64,000 nucleotides of DNA from WHTX01 sp038255145 (GTDB taxonomy: Bacteria; Actinomycetota; Acidimicrobiia; Acidimicrobiales; CAIXPF01). Below, piece after piece: positions 26,067 to 34,248 of the stretch (position 1 is its first letter; each line of letters starts with the position of its first letter). Below the pieces are notes generated by a model that saw only the letters and a program-made list of their open reading frames with translations, did no database searches and was not told where the DNA came from. The translations under genes and the position numbers were made by a program. The DNA lies in assembly GCA_038255145.1 (NCBI GenBank), contig JBBSLP010000020.1, forward strand, positions 1-64,000, written 5' to 3'.

Positions 26067-26591
26067 CTAGCTCACGCCGCCTTCGAGCCAGCGGCGCTCG
26101 CAGCGGCCCAGCCACACCAGGTCGGCTTCCAGGCGCAGGATGGCCCCCTCCAGCAGGAGGGCCGAGGCCTCGTCGCCGGCCACCTCGTCGGCCAGCTCCC
26201 TGACCTCGCGCAGCTCGCGGGCCACCTCCTCGCGCTGGGCCCCGATGAGGGCCAGGGGCGGGGCCAGGCCCGAGCGTGACGCCACCAGCAGCTTGAGGTG
26301 GAAGGCGGTGGGGGCCGAGCTGGGCCAGGACAGGTCCTCCAGCCACCGGGCCACCTCGAGGTGGCCGTCAGCGGTCAGCGAGAAGATCCGCTTGTCGGGC
26401 CGGTCGGCCAGCTCGCGGCCGTCGTCGGTGGTGGTGACCAGGCCGGCGCGCTCCAGGCGGCCCAGGGTCTCGTAGACCTGGCCCACGTCGAGCTCGCCGG
26501 CCAACGGGCCCAGGGTGGCCCGCCAGCGTTGGCGCAGCTCGAGTCCAGCCACGGCGTCGTTGGCCAACAGGGCCAACATTAGATCCCGCAC
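26067..26591 (-). CDS. PadR-family transcriptional regulator
   Basis: 174 residues from GTG 26591. The N-terminal winged helix begins VRDLMLALLANDAVAGLELR and continues with VYETLGRLERAGLVTTTDDG; the wing region is DKRIFSLTADGHLEVARWL. The C-terminal half is a long dimerisation coiled coil (REEVARELREVRELADEVAG). It is the last gene of the minus suf operon, 13 bp after the dehydratase gene, and so a candidate to control the suf genes. That link is inference. Confidence 0.8.
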   Translation of the reverse strand: MRDLMLALLANDAVAGLELRQRWRATLGPLAGELDVGQVYETLGRLERAGLVTTTDDGRELADRPDKRIFSLTADGHLEVARWLEDLSWPSSAPTAFHLKLLVASRSGLAPPLALIGAQREEVARELREVRELADEVAGDEASALLLEGAILRLEADLVWLGRCERRWLEGGVS

Positions 26592-26604
26592 GCAGCGCCC
26601 TCCG

Positions 26605-26907
26605 TCAGGTGAGCAGGGCGTCGACCCGACGGGCCAGCTCGACGTCGAAGGTGCTGAGCCCGCCCAGGTCATGGGTGCTCAAGGCGATGCGCACGGTGGC
26701 CCAGCTGTTGGACCAGTCGGGGTGGTGGTCGAGCTTCTCCGCGGCCAGGGCCACCCGGCTCATGAAGGCCCACGCCTCGCTGAAGCCACCGAAGCTGATC
26801 TCGCGGTACAGGGCGCCGTCGCGGACCTCCCACGCCGGCAGGGTGTCGGTGACCCCGGCCAGCTCGTCGGAGGTCAGGGCTCGACGTTCAGGAGCATGTT
26901 GCGCCAT
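26605..26907 (-). CDS. Pterin-4a-carbinolamine dehydratase
   Basis: 100 residues, the family's usual size. Signature AEKLDHHPDWSNSWATVRIA and STHDLGGLSTFDVELARRVD gives the catalytic His-His-Pro and the later His. The enzyme dehydrates 4a-hydroxytetrahydropterin; in bacteria without phenylalanine hydroxylase it may serve molybdopterin or DNA-binding roles. Sits between sufC2 and padR in the minus suf operon, an unusual place; whether it has a role in Fe-S biology is unknown. Confidence 0.9.
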   Translation of the reverse strand: MAQHAPERRALTSDELAGVTDTLPAWEVRDGALYREISFGGFSEAWAFMSRVALAAEKLDHHPDWSNSWATVRIALSTHDLGGLSTFDVELARRVDALLT

Positions 26908-26925
26908 GGCCGGCAGGCTAGGTCG

Positions 26926-27657
26926 TCAGACCTCGGCGAAGGCGGCGTAGCCGTCGGCCTCGACGACCTTGGCCAACTCGGGGCCGCCCTGGGCCACGAT
27001 GTGGCCCTTGACGAACACGTGGACCTGGTCGGCGTGCAGCTCGTCGAGCAGGCGGTTGTAGTGGGTGATGGCCAGCACGCCGAGGCCGAACTCGGTGGTG
27101 GCGGCCTCGACCCGGCGGGCCACGGCCCGCAGGGCGTCGATGTCGAGGCCGGAGTCGATCTCGTCGAGCACGGCGATCTTCGGCCGGAGCACGGCCAGCT
27201 GCACGGTCTCGTTGCGCTTCTTCTCGCCGCCGGACAGGTCGACGTTGACCGAGCGCTCCAGCAACTTGGGGTCGAGGCCGATGCGGTTGGCCTCGACCCG
27301 GATGCGCTCGGGCACGTCGGACAGGTTCCCGCCCGCCGCCCGCACCGATTCTGCCAGGAGCTCGTCGAGGCTGACCCCGGGGACCTCGGTGGGGTACTGC
27401 AGGGCCAGGAACAAGCCGGCCTGGGCCCGCTGCCAGGGCTCGAGGCCCAACAGGTCGACCCCGTCGAGCAGCACCCGGCCCCCGGTGACCTCATAGCCGG
27501 GGCGTCCGGCGATGACGTGGGACAGGGTGGACTTGCCCGAGCCGTTGGGGCCCATGACGGCGTGGACCTCGCCGCTGCGCACGGTCAGGGACACGCCGCG
27601 CAGGATCTCACGGCCCCCCGCCTTGGCCCGCAGGTCGTCGATCTCGAGGACGCTCAT
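26926..27657 (-). CDS. sufC: SufC ATPase, second copy
   Basis: 243 residues from ATG 27657. Walker A MGPNGSGKSTLSHVIAG, Q-loop LQYPTEVPGVSLDELL, signature NVDLSGGEKKRNETVQLAVL, Walker B VLDEIDSGLDIDALRAVA, H-switch ITHYNRLLDELHAD. It is nearer in arrangement to canonical sufC, being in the same operon as sufB and sufD, so it is probably the main partner of SufBD. Confidence 0.92.
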   Translation of the reverse strand: MSVLEIDDLRAKAGGREILRGVSLTVRSGEVHAVMGPNGSGKSTLSHVIAGRPGYEVTGGRVLLDGVDLLGLEPWQRAQAGLFLALQYPTEVPGVSLDELLAESVRAAGGNLSDVPERIRVEANRIGLDPKLLERSVNVDLSGGEKKRNETVQLAVLRPKIAVLDEIDSGLDIDALRAVARRVEAATTEFGLGVLAITHYNRLLDELHADQVHVFVKGHIVAQGGPELAKVVEADGYAAFAEV

Positions 27658-27724
27658 GGCGTCGCCTCCGTTGGCTGGTCGGTGGGGTGGGGCCGGGAGC
27701 ACGGCGGAAGGTGCCGCGTCGCGC

Positions 27725-28078
27725 TCACGTCAGCCGCACGAGGACGTCGGACCCGTCGAGGACGACCTCGTAGACGGGAACGGGACGGGTGGCGGGCAGG
27801 CTCTGGGGCTCGCCGTCGAGCAGGGAGAAGGTGCTGCCGTGCTTCCAGCACTCGATCTCACGATCGGCGATGAGCACCTCGCCCTCGGACAGGGACACGT
27901 CGGCGTGGGAGCAGGTGTCGCCGATGGCGTAGACGTCGTCCCCGATGCGGACCACGGCCACCTTGCGGCCGGCCACGTCGAAGCGTCTGGCCTGGCCCGA
28001 GGCGATGTCGTCGATCGAGCACACCCGCACGGCGGCACCGCTCGAGGTCAGGTCGGGGGTGGGCGCGTCGCCGGTCAC
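27725..28078 (-). CDS. Rieske-type [2Fe-2S] ferredoxin
   Basis: 117 residues from GTG 28078, overlapping the sufD stop by 4 bases. The Rieske cluster motif is complete: CSHADV (Cys, His) and CWKHGSTF (Cys, His), inside a small beta fold with a final VYEVVLDGSDVLVRL. It has no membrane anchor and resembles the NirD/biphenyl-dioxygenase ferredoxin type. Its place between sufD and sufC2 suggests a soluble electron donor or sensor for cluster assembly, as seen in many actinobacterial suf operons. Confidence 0.9.
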   Translation of the reverse strand: MTGDAPTPDLTSSGAAVRVCSIDDIASGQARRFDVAGRKVAVVRIGDDVYAIGDTCSHADVSLSEGEVLIADREIECWKHGSTFSLLDGEPQSLPATRPVPVYEVVLDGSDVLVRLT

Positions 28079-29346
28079 AGGAGGGGGGCGGCGCCCAGGT
28101 CGCCCAGCTTGGCCTTCACCTCGGCCCGCACCAGCGGGGCCAGGGCGGCCACGGGCAGGCGGTCGATGACCTCGTCGAAGAAGCCCTTGACGATCAGCCG
28201 GTCGGCCACCTTGGGGGGTACGCCCCGGCTCTCGAGGTAGAAGCGCTGCTCGGCGTCGATGGGCCCGACGGTCGAGGCGTGGGAGCACTTGACGTCGTTG
28301 TTCTCGATCTCGAGGTTGGGCACCGACTCGGCCCAGGCGTGCTCACCCAGCTTGATGTTGCGGTTGGTCTGGAAGGCGTTGGTGCCCCGGGCCTCGGGCC
28401 GAACCCGGATGAGGCCGGTGTAGACCGAATGTGAGCTGTCGTCGACCACGCCCTTGAACAGCAGGTCCGACGTGGTATCGGGGGCCTGGTGGTCCTGGAA
28501 GGTGCGGAAGTCGAGCATCTGGTCGCCGTTGCCGTAGTACAGCGACAGCAGGTCGCCGTGGGCGCCCCGACCGACCAGGCGGCAGTCGGCCCGCACCCGG
28601 GCGTACTCGCCGCCGAACGCCGCGGTGGACGACACCAGGGTGGCCTGGGTGTCCACCGTGGCCACCTGGGAGGCGATCTGCCACACCCGGGGGCCCAGGC
28701 GCTGCACGTTGAGGTAGCCGAGGTGGGCGTCCCGCTCGGCCGCCAGTTCGACGACGGGGGCCACGAAGCCGGCCACATCGTCGGAGGCCACGATCTCGAC
28801 CACGGTGAGCCGGGATCCCTGGCCGGCCCGCACGACGAGACGGGGGAAGATGGCGGCACCCTCGGTGGACAGCCAGTGCAGGATGACCACGGGGGCGGTT
28901 GGTGTGCGTCCGGCCTTGACCTCGACGAGTACGGGGTCGGCCATGAAGGCGTCGTTGAGCTGGGCGAACAGGTCAACGGGCTCGCCCATGACCGAACCAA
29001 GGGCATCCTCGGGGGCGGGGCCGATGCTGATGTCGCCCCCCTCGGGGGCCTCGAGGGTGACCACCCGACCGTCGACGGTGACGACGAGGCCGCTGCGCTC
29101 ACCGATGGCCTCGAGCCACCCGGCGGCGGCCGCGGGCATGGCGGGCGCCTCGCCCTCGACGCTGGGCTGGAAGCGGTCGAGGTCGAGGGACTCGATGCGG
29201 GAGTAGCGCCAGATCTCCTCGTCGGCGTGGGGGAGGGGGCGCTCGGCGGCGGCCGCGGCGGCGACGTCGCGTCGCTTGCGGAGCCAGTCGGGCCCGCCGA
29301 GGGCGGCCGAGGCCAGCGGGGTCAGGGTTGCCACGATCGGGAGCAC
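28075..29346 (-). CDS. sufD: SufD scaffold subunit
   Basis: 423 residues from GTG 29346 (GTG 29334 is an alternative). The C-terminal beta-helix region shows SVYTGLIRVRPEARGTNAFQ, EIENNDVKCSHASTVGPID and EQRFYLESRGVPPKVADRLI, with the His that works with the SufB Cys in cluster building (in CSHAST). Forms SufBC2D with SufB and SufC. Next gene overlaps by 4 bases. Confidence 0.93.
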   Translation of the reverse strand: MLPIVATLTPLASAALGGPDWLRKRRDVAAAAAAERPLPHADEEIWRYSRIESLDLDRFQPSVEGEAPAMPAAAAGWLEAIGERSGLVVTVDGRVVTLEAPEGGDISIGPAPEDALGSVMGEPVDLFAQLNDAFMADPVLVEVKAGRTPTAPVVILHWLSTEGAAIFPRLVVRAGQGSRLTVVEIVASDDVAGFVAPVVELAAERDAHLGYLNVQRLGPRVWQIASQVATVDTQATLVSSTAAFGGEYARVRADCRLVGRGAHGDLLSLYYGNGDQMLDFRTFQDHQAPDTTSDLLFKGVVDDSSHSVYTGLIRVRPEARGTNAFQTNRNIKLGEHAWAESVPNLEIENNDVKCSHASTVGPIDAEQRFYLESRGVPPKVADRLIVKGFFDEVIDRLPVAALAPLVRAEVKAKLGDLGAAPLL

Positions 29347-29466
29347 CTCGGATCGGCCGGTGGCACGGGGGCACCTACCGGGGAAGACGTCGCCGGCAGC
29401 GTAGTGCGGGCCGGGCGGGGGGAGATCGACGATCGACGGACGATCGACCGAGGAGATCAGCGCAGG

Positions 29467-29814
29467 TCAGCGGCGGCCGAACAGGCGCTTCCAGAAGGAG
29501 GGGCGCTGGCTGTCGTCCTGGAACTCGGCCAGGACACGGGGGCCAGCGGCGTTGATGATGTCCTCGGCCTCGTCGAGCAGGCGGGCGACGCGCTCGTCAG
29601 GCTCGTCGAGCCCGTCGGGCTCGGGCGGGGTGGGCGGGGTGATGAGGGAGCCGTGGGCCCAGTTGACGTCGGCCAGGCGCCGTTCGTACTTCGGGCACTC
29701 CTTCGGGCAACGCCATGGGGCTTCGGGGGCGAGATCCAGGTCGCACTTCCGAACCGCATCGCCGTTGCCGTACGTGCGACTCTCGAAGTGCTTGCAGTCC
29801 TGACGCATGGGCAT
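29467..29814 (-). CDS. Cysteine-containing small protein inside the suf operon
   Basis: 115 residues from ATG 29814 (ATG 29808 also possible). Four cysteines in the first 40 residues, C7, C24, C36 and C40, spaced CX16CX11CX3C (CPKEC at the end), could bind Zn or an Fe-S cluster. The remainder is acidic and helical (DEPDERVARLLDEAEDIINA), with a basic tail WKRLFGRR. No known family recognised. Located between sufB and sufD and co-oriented with them, 105 bp after sufB. Confidence 0.7.
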   Translation of the reverse strand: MPMRQDCKHFESRTYGNGDAVRKCDLDLAPEAPWRCPKECPKYERRLADVNWAHGSLITPPTPPEPDGLDEPDERVARLLDEAEDIINAAGPRVLAEFQDDSQRPSFWKRLFGRR

Positions 29815-29919
29815 CGGACCAGTATCACGTCTGCGCCCCGCCTGCCCGTAGCGACCCTGTGTCGACCTCGCCGTCGGGCACCGTCGGGCCGACCGGGCGA
29901 ACCCGGTCGGCCGGCGCGA

Positions 29920-31323
29920 TCAGCCGACGCTGCCTTCCATCTGCAGCTCGATGAGGCGGCTCCACTCCACGGCGTACTCCATGGGCAGGGTGCGTGTCAC
30001 CGGCTCGATGAAGCCGTTGACGATCAGACCCATGGCCTGCTCGGCCGAGAGGCCACGGCTCTGCAGGTAGAAGAGCTGCTCATCGGCCACCTTGGAGATG
30101 GTGGCCTCGTGGCCCACGACGGCGTCGCGGGGGCCGATCTCCATGTAGGGGTAGGTGTCGGAGATGGACTGCTCGTCGAGGATGAGGGCGTCGCACTGCA
30201 CGTGGCTCTTGCAGCCGTAGGCGCCGTCCTCGATGCGCACGAGGCCGCGGTACGACGTGCGGCCGCCGTCCTTGGAGATGGACTTCGACACGATCTTCGA
30301 GGTCGTCTCGGGGGCGGCATGGGTCATCTTGGCCCCGGCGTCCTGGTGCTGGCCGGCACCGGCGTAGGCCACCGAGAGCACCTCGCCCGAAGCCTTGGGT
30401 CCCACCATGACCACGGCCGGGTACTTCATGGTCAACCGGGAACCGATGTTGCCGTCGATCCACTCCATGTGGCCCTCGGCTTCGACCCGGGCCCGCTTGG
30501 TGACCAGGTTGAAGACGTTGTTGGACCAGTTCTGGATGGTGGTGTAGGTCACCCGGGCGCTGGGCTTGACCACGATCTCGACCACGGCCGAGTGCAGGGA
30601 GTCGCTGGTGTACACGGGGGCCGAGCAGCCCTCGATGTAGTGCACCTTGGAGCCTTCGTCGGCGATGATCAGCGTCCGCTCGAACTGGCCCATGTTCTCG
30701 GCGTTGATGCGGAAGTAGGCCTGCAGGGGCATCTCGACCTCGACGCCCGGGGGGACGTAGATGAACGAGCCACCCGACCAGACGGCCGAGTTGAGGGCGG
30801 AGAACTTGTTGTCGTTGGCGGGGATGATCTTCCCGAAGTACTTCTTGACCAGCTCGGGGTGCTCACGCACCGCCGTGTCCATGTCGGTGAAGATGACGCC
30901 CTGCTCTTCGAGCTCGACCCGGTTGCGGTGGTACACCACCTCGGACTCGTACTGGGCGGTGACGCCAGCCAGGTACTTGCGCTCGGCTTCGGGGATGCCC
31001 AGCTTCTCGTAGGTGTTCTTCACCGACTCCGGGAGCTCGTCCCAGGCGTCGACCTGCTTCTCGGTCGGCTTGATGTAATAGAAGATGTCGTCGAAGAAGA
31101 TCTCGGACATGTCCCCGCCCCAGTTGGGCATGGGACGCAGCTGGAAGTAGCGCAGCGCCCGCAGGCGGTAGTCACGGACCCAGTCCGGCTCGCCCTTCAT
31201 CCACGACATCTCGTTCACGAGGGCCTCGTCGAGGCCGCGTCGCGGCTTGAAGACGTAGTTCTGTTCGTCGCTCCAGCCGAGCTTGTAGCGGCTGAGGTCA
31301 ACGGCGAGCTGTGTGTCGGTCAT
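29920..31323 (-). CDS. sufB: SufB scaffold subunit
   Basis: 467 residues. First gene of the minus suf operon. The scaffold Cys377 is in KSHVQCDALILDEQ and the conserved Glu in VGHEATISKVADEQLFYLQS; both match E. coli C405/E434 by context. Other signatures are FIYVPPGVEVEMPLQAYFRI and EGCSAPVYTSDSLHSAVVEI. Fe-S clusters form here with SufC and SufD. A strong promoter lies at 31445-31473; the 5' leader would be about 115 nt. No intein is present. Confidence 0.95.
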   Translation of the reverse strand: MTDTQLAVDLSRYKLGWSDEQNYVFKPRRGLDEALVNEMSWMKGEPDWVRDYRLRALRYFQLRPMPNWGGDMSEIFFDDIFYYIKPTEKQVDAWDELPESVKNTYEKLGIPEAERKYLAGVTAQYESEVVYHRNRVELEEQGVIFTDMDTAVREHPELVKKYFGKIIPANDNKFSALNSAVWSGGSFIYVPPGVEVEMPLQAYFRINAENMGQFERTLIIADEGSKVHYIEGCSAPVYTSDSLHSAVVEIVVKPSARVTYTTIQNWSNNVFNLVTKRARVEAEGHMEWIDGNIGSRLTMKYPAVVMVGPKASGEVLSVAYAGAGQHQDAGAKMTHAAPETTSKIVSKSISKDGGRTSYRGLVRIEDGAYGCKSHVQCDALILDEQSISDTYPYMEIGPRDAVVGHEATISKVADEQLFYLQSRGLSAEQAMGLIVNGFIEPVTRTLPMEYAVEWSRLIELQMEGSVG

Positions 31324-31436
31324 GCTGGTTCACGCTCCAGGTGGGGGACCGGGGCGGTACGGTCGCTGGCAAGGATCCTCGGGACGAGGCCGCCTGGCGG
31401 GACACGCCCGCCGGCCCGTCCGTCGAGCAATTTCTC

Positions 31437-31473
31437 CTACGGCCATAGTAACAATGCCGATGCCCCATGTCAT
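31437..31473 (-). promoter_or_regulatory. sufB promoter with overlapping operator
   Basis: On the minus strand, -35 ATGACA (31473-31468; 5 of 6 to TTGACA), 17-bp spacer, -10 TACTAT (31450-31445). CTACGGCCATAG at 31437-31448, preceded by ATTTC at 31430-31434, overlaps the -10 and start site. Its core is two changes from the perfect palindrome CTATGGCCATAG-type and matches the element in the sufC1 promoter at 23493-23504. Confidence 0.6.
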
Positions 31474-31506
31474 CCCGGACGGTGACGAAGCAGGTCGGAA
31501 GTTCAG

Positions 31507-31980
31507 ATGACCCCGGACCACGATACGTCCAGCTCTCAGATCCAGCCCGTGGCCACGGTGCCGGCCTACCGCCCCGGTCCCCGGACGCGTCCGTGGTTGG
31601 GCCCGCTGGGTGTGGGACTGGCCGCGCTGGGTGCATGCGGCGCCCTGGCCCTGTCGCACCGGGCTCTCGAGCTGGTGCCCGATTGCCCGTTCCGGGCCGT
31701 GACCGGCCTGGATTGCCCCCTGTGCGGTGGCACCCGCGCTGTGCGGGCCCTGGCCGGTGGCGACGTCTTGGGCGCCGCGGGCCACAACCTCGTCGTGGTG
31801 GCCATCCTTCCCCTCCTGGCCTACGCCTACCTGCGCTGGGCCGGGGCGGGCGTGAGCCTCTCGCTTCCCCGCCTGCGCCTGCCACCGTGGTTCCCCCGGG
31901 TGGTCGTGGCCGTCGTCGTGGCCTTCGCCGTGGCCCGCAACCTGCCCGTCCCCGGCCTGTCCTGGCTGGCCTCGGGCTGA
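31507..31980 (+). CDS. DUF2752 membrane protein
   Basis: 157 residues from ATG 31507. DUF2752 motif CPLCGGTRAVRALAGGDVLG with a preceding Cys-rich DCPFRAVTGLDCP. Three predicted membrane helices: GVGLAALGACGALAL, NLVVVAILPLLAYAYL, and VVVAVVVAFAVARNL. Function of the family is unknown; the CPxCGGTR motif is invariant and suggests a metal or thiol role at the membrane. Divergent from sufB. Confidence 0.85.
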   Translation: MTPDHDTSSSQIQPVATVPAYRPGPRTRPWLGPLGVGLAALGACGALALSHRALELVPDCPFRAVTGLDCPLCGGTRAVRALAGGDVLGAAGHNLVVVAILPLLAYAYLRWAGAGVSLSLPRLRLPPWFPRVVVAVVVAFAVARNLPVPGLSWLASG

Positions 31981-31990
31981 CGCGGCGTCG

Positions 31991-32506
31991 CTAGAGGGCC
32001 CGGAGGCCGGCCTTGTAGCGGTGGACCCGCTCGACGTAGCGCTGGGCCGAGTCGGCGATGTCGGCGCGGTCGGCCCGGCCCTCCTTGATCACCGCGGGCA
32101 CGCCGACGGCCTGGGCGCCTCCGGGCACGACCTTGCCCGGGGGGACGAGGGCACCGGCCCCCACCAGGGACCACGAGGACACGATGGCCCGGCGCAGCAC
32201 GACGGAGGCCGAGCCAACCAGGCAGTTGTCCTCGATGATGCACCCCTCGAGGTGGGCCAGGTGGCCGATCACGCAGTCCGAGCCGATGCGGGTGGGGTGG
32301 GGCTCCCAGGTGTGGATGATGGCGCCATCCTGGATCGACGTCCGCTCCCCCACCGTGATGGGTCCGTCGTCCCCCCGCAGCACGGCGCCCGGCCACACCG
32401 AGCTCAGGGCACCGATCTCGACGTCGCCGATGATGGTGGCCTCGGGGTGCACGAAGGCATCGGGGTGGATGCGGGGGACCAGCTCACCGAGGGCGTAGAC
32501 AGCCAT
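31991..32506 (-). CDS. Gamma-carbonic-anhydrase-like hexapeptide protein
   Basis: 171 residues from ATG 32506. Left-handed beta-helix of hexapeptide repeats (ATIIGDVEIGALSSVWPG, then VLRRAIVSSWSLVGAGALV). The metal His set is seen as DGAIIHTWEPHPTRIG and VIGHLAHLEGCII. The family includes YrdA/PaaY and gamma-carbonic anhydrases. Carbonic anhydrase activity is unproven for this subgroup. Cytoplasmic trimer expected. Confidence 0.85.
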   Translation of the reverse strand: MAVYALGELVPRIHPDAFVHPEATIIGDVEIGALSSVWPGAVLRGDDGPITVGERTSIQDGAIIHTWEPHPTRIGSDCVIGHLAHLEGCIIEDNCLVGSASVVLRRAIVSSWSLVGAGALVPPGKVVPGGAQAVGVPAVIKEGRADRADIADSAQRYVERVHRYKAGLRAL

Positions 32507-32578
32507 GGGGCCGAACCTAGCTGAGCACGCCGAGGCCCGGCGCCGGGTCGCCCCCCGGGCGCGGTCAGGATGGGGGGC

Positions 32579-32746
32579 ATGGGCCTCTCGGCGGTGAACC
32601 CCAAGATCTGGCTGGTCATCCTGGCCGTGTTCGTGCTGGCCTTCGCCTGGCGGCGGCTGCGGGTGCGGTGGTCCCGACAGCGCACAGGGCTGGCCGCGCT
32701 CGTCGCTCAGATGCTCAGGGCGCGAAGCGGCCGTAACCGCCCTTGA
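32579..32746 (+). CDS. Possible 55-aa single-pass membrane protein
   Basis: ATG 32579 with GGATGGGGGGC upstream gives MGLSAVNPKIWLVILAVFVL and an Arg-rich cytoplasmic tail. One membrane helix at residues about 10-24. TatA-like in length but no amphipathic helix pattern typical of TatA is clear. Its end overlaps the convergent flavin reductase gene by 32 bp, which weakens the case. Confidence 0.35.
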   Translation: MGLSAVNPKIWLVILAVFVLAFAWRRLRVRWSRQRTGLAALVAQMLRARSGRNRP

Positions 32747-33221
32747 AGAACAGCAGGGGGCCGTTGCCCTCGTCCTCGGACACGTCGAGCTCGAGCACCC
32801 GACCGATGACGATCCAGTGGTCACCGGCCTCGTGCACGACGTCGACCTCGCAGTCGAGCCAGGCCACGCAACCGGCGATCATGGGCGAGCCCGTCACCGG
32901 GGACGGCTGCCAGGGGATCTCGGCGAACTTGTCCTCGGCCTTGGAGGCGAACGTGCCCGAGACGTGCTCCTGGTGGTCACCGACCACGTTGGCGCAGAAC
33001 TTGCCCGCCTTCTCGATGACCGGCCACGAACGCGACTTGCGGTCGGGCAGGAAGGCCACCAGGGGTGGGTCCAGGGACACCGAGGTGAAGGTGCCCACGG
33101 CCAAGCCGACGGGTCGGCCCTCGTCCATGGCCGTCACGATCGTGACGCCCGTGGGATACCGGCCCAGGACCTTGCGGAAGTGCGCCGGGTCGTGGGCAGG
33201 AGGTCGGGGTTCGTTCGCCAC
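32715..33221 (-). CDS. Flavin reductase-like FMN-binding protein
   Basis: 168 residues from GTG 33221. FMN-binding split-barrel of the HpaC type: FRKVLGRYPTGVTIVTAMDE, VGTFTSVSLDPPLVAF, and the late GDHWIVIGRVLELDV. Such proteins reduce FMN/FAD with NAD(P)H for two-component monooxygenases. A partner for the LLM enzymes is conceivable but no oxygenase is adjacent. Confidence 0.87.
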   Translation of the reverse strand: MANEPRPPAHDPAHFRKVLGRYPTGVTIVTAMDEGRPVGLAVGTFTSVSLDPPLVAFLPDRKSRSWPVIEKAGKFCANVVGDHQEHVSGTFASKAEDKFAEIPWQPSPVTGSPMIAGCVAWLDCEVDVVHEAGDHWIVIGRVLELDVSEDEGNGPLLFFKGGYGRFAP

Positions 33222-33282
33222 GGGACGGGACTGTAGTCGCGCCTCCGACCCGGCCGACGGGCCTGGCGGGACCCCGGCGACA

Positions 33283-34143
33283 TCAGGCGGGAGCGGCCAC
33301 CTTCAACGGCGACAGCGCCACGGTCAGACCCTCGTGCGCGGCCAGCACCTCGAGGGGGCGGCACCCCCGGTGGGCCCGGGCGTCGGCGGTCAGGCGGTCG
33401 ACGGTGGCGTCGTCGTGGTTGGGGTCGTGGTGGTAGAGGGCCAACATGCCCGCCCCCGCCTGCAGGGCCACATCGACCGCGTACTCCACCGTCGAGTGGC
33501 CCCAGTCGCGCTTGGCACTGAACTCGTCCCGGGTGAACTGGGCGTCGTGGATCAGCAGGTCGACCCCGTCGGCCAGGGCCAGCACCGACTCGGCCACCTC
33601 ACGACCGCCGTCGAGGGGCTGCTGGTGGTCGGGCACGAAGGCCAGCGACCGCCCCCGCCAGTCGAGCCGGAAGCCCACGGTGGGTCCGTTGTGGGGCACA
33701 GGGGCCACGGTGACCTGGACCTCGCCCACGGTGAATTGGCCGGTGTCGCGGGCGTGGAAGCTGATCTCGCCCCGCAGGTCGGACAGGCGCACCGGGAAGT
33801 ACGGCGGCCGCATGCTCTGGTCGAACGCCTCTTCGAGGGTCAGCCCGCAGCCCGGGTGGGGGGCGTAGATGTCGAGGTGGCTGCCCGGCCGCAGGACGGG
33901 AGCGAAGAAGGGCAGTCCCTGGACGTGGTCCCAGTGCAGGTGGGTCACGAGGGCCACGGCCCGCAGGGGCTGGGTGGGTGGCAGCGTCTCGCCGTAGAAG
34001 CGGACGCCGGTGCCCAGGTCGAGCAGGATGGGCGGCGAGCCCGGTGCCTCGACGACCACCGAAGAGGTGTTGCCTCCGTAGCGGGCGTTCGACCCGCAAG
34101 AGCACGGCGTCGAGCCCCGTACGCCGTAGAACGAAACGTTCAC
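33283..34143 (-). CDS. MBL-fold metallo-hydrolase
   Basis: 286 residues from GTG 34143 (VNVSFYGVRGSTPCSCGSNA); an ATG at 34185 would add 14 residues but the family begins at the GTG. Metal ligands are in THLHWDHVQGLPFF, PVPHNGPTVGF, IHDAQFTRDEF and the final LYHHDPNHDD. Related to the PhnP/RNase Z-like group that starts with the G-RGS-P pattern. Cytoplasmic; substrate unknown. Divergent from the selenoprotein operon. Confidence 0.82.
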   Translation of the reverse strand: MNVSFYGVRGSTPCSCGSNARYGGNTSSVVVEAPGSPPILLDLGTGVRFYGETLPPTQPLRAVALVTHLHWDHVQGLPFFAPVLRPGSHLDIYAPHPGCGLTLEEAFDQSMRPPYFPVRLSDLRGEISFHARDTGQFTVGEVQVTVAPVPHNGPTVGFRLDWRGRSLAFVPDHQQPLDGGREVAESVLALADGVDLLIHDAQFTRDEFSAKRDWGHSTVEYAVDVALQAGAGMLALYHHDPNHDDATVDRLTADARAHRGCRPLEVLAAHEGLTVALSPLKVAAPA

Positions 34144-34203
34144 GCGAGACCCCCCGAGGTCATGGACGGGACAGTACCCGTTCATTCCCTACCGCACAGC
34201 GCG

Positions 34204-34242
34204 TGTGACTGGGATCACCGGATCTGAGGGGCAAGGTAGTGT
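34204..34242 (+). promoter_or_regulatory. CRP-like site and leaderless promoter of the selenoprotein operon
   Basis: TGTGACTGGGATCACC at 34204-34219 matches the CRP/Fnr-family site TGTGA-N6-TCACA at 9 of 10 half-site bases. TAGTGT at 34237-34242 fits a -10 hexamer; transcription about 7 bases later would start at the GTG initiation codon (34249), making a leaderless mRNA. The CRP-like site would replace a poor -35, as in activator-dependent promoters. Confidence 0.5.
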
Positions 34243-34248
34243 CCAGGC

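Noticed and set aside
28489..31485. Plus-strand 998-residue reading frame across sufD and sufB
   Set aside because: It is antisense to two certain suf genes and has the His/Gly/Val-rich composition of a shadow frame.
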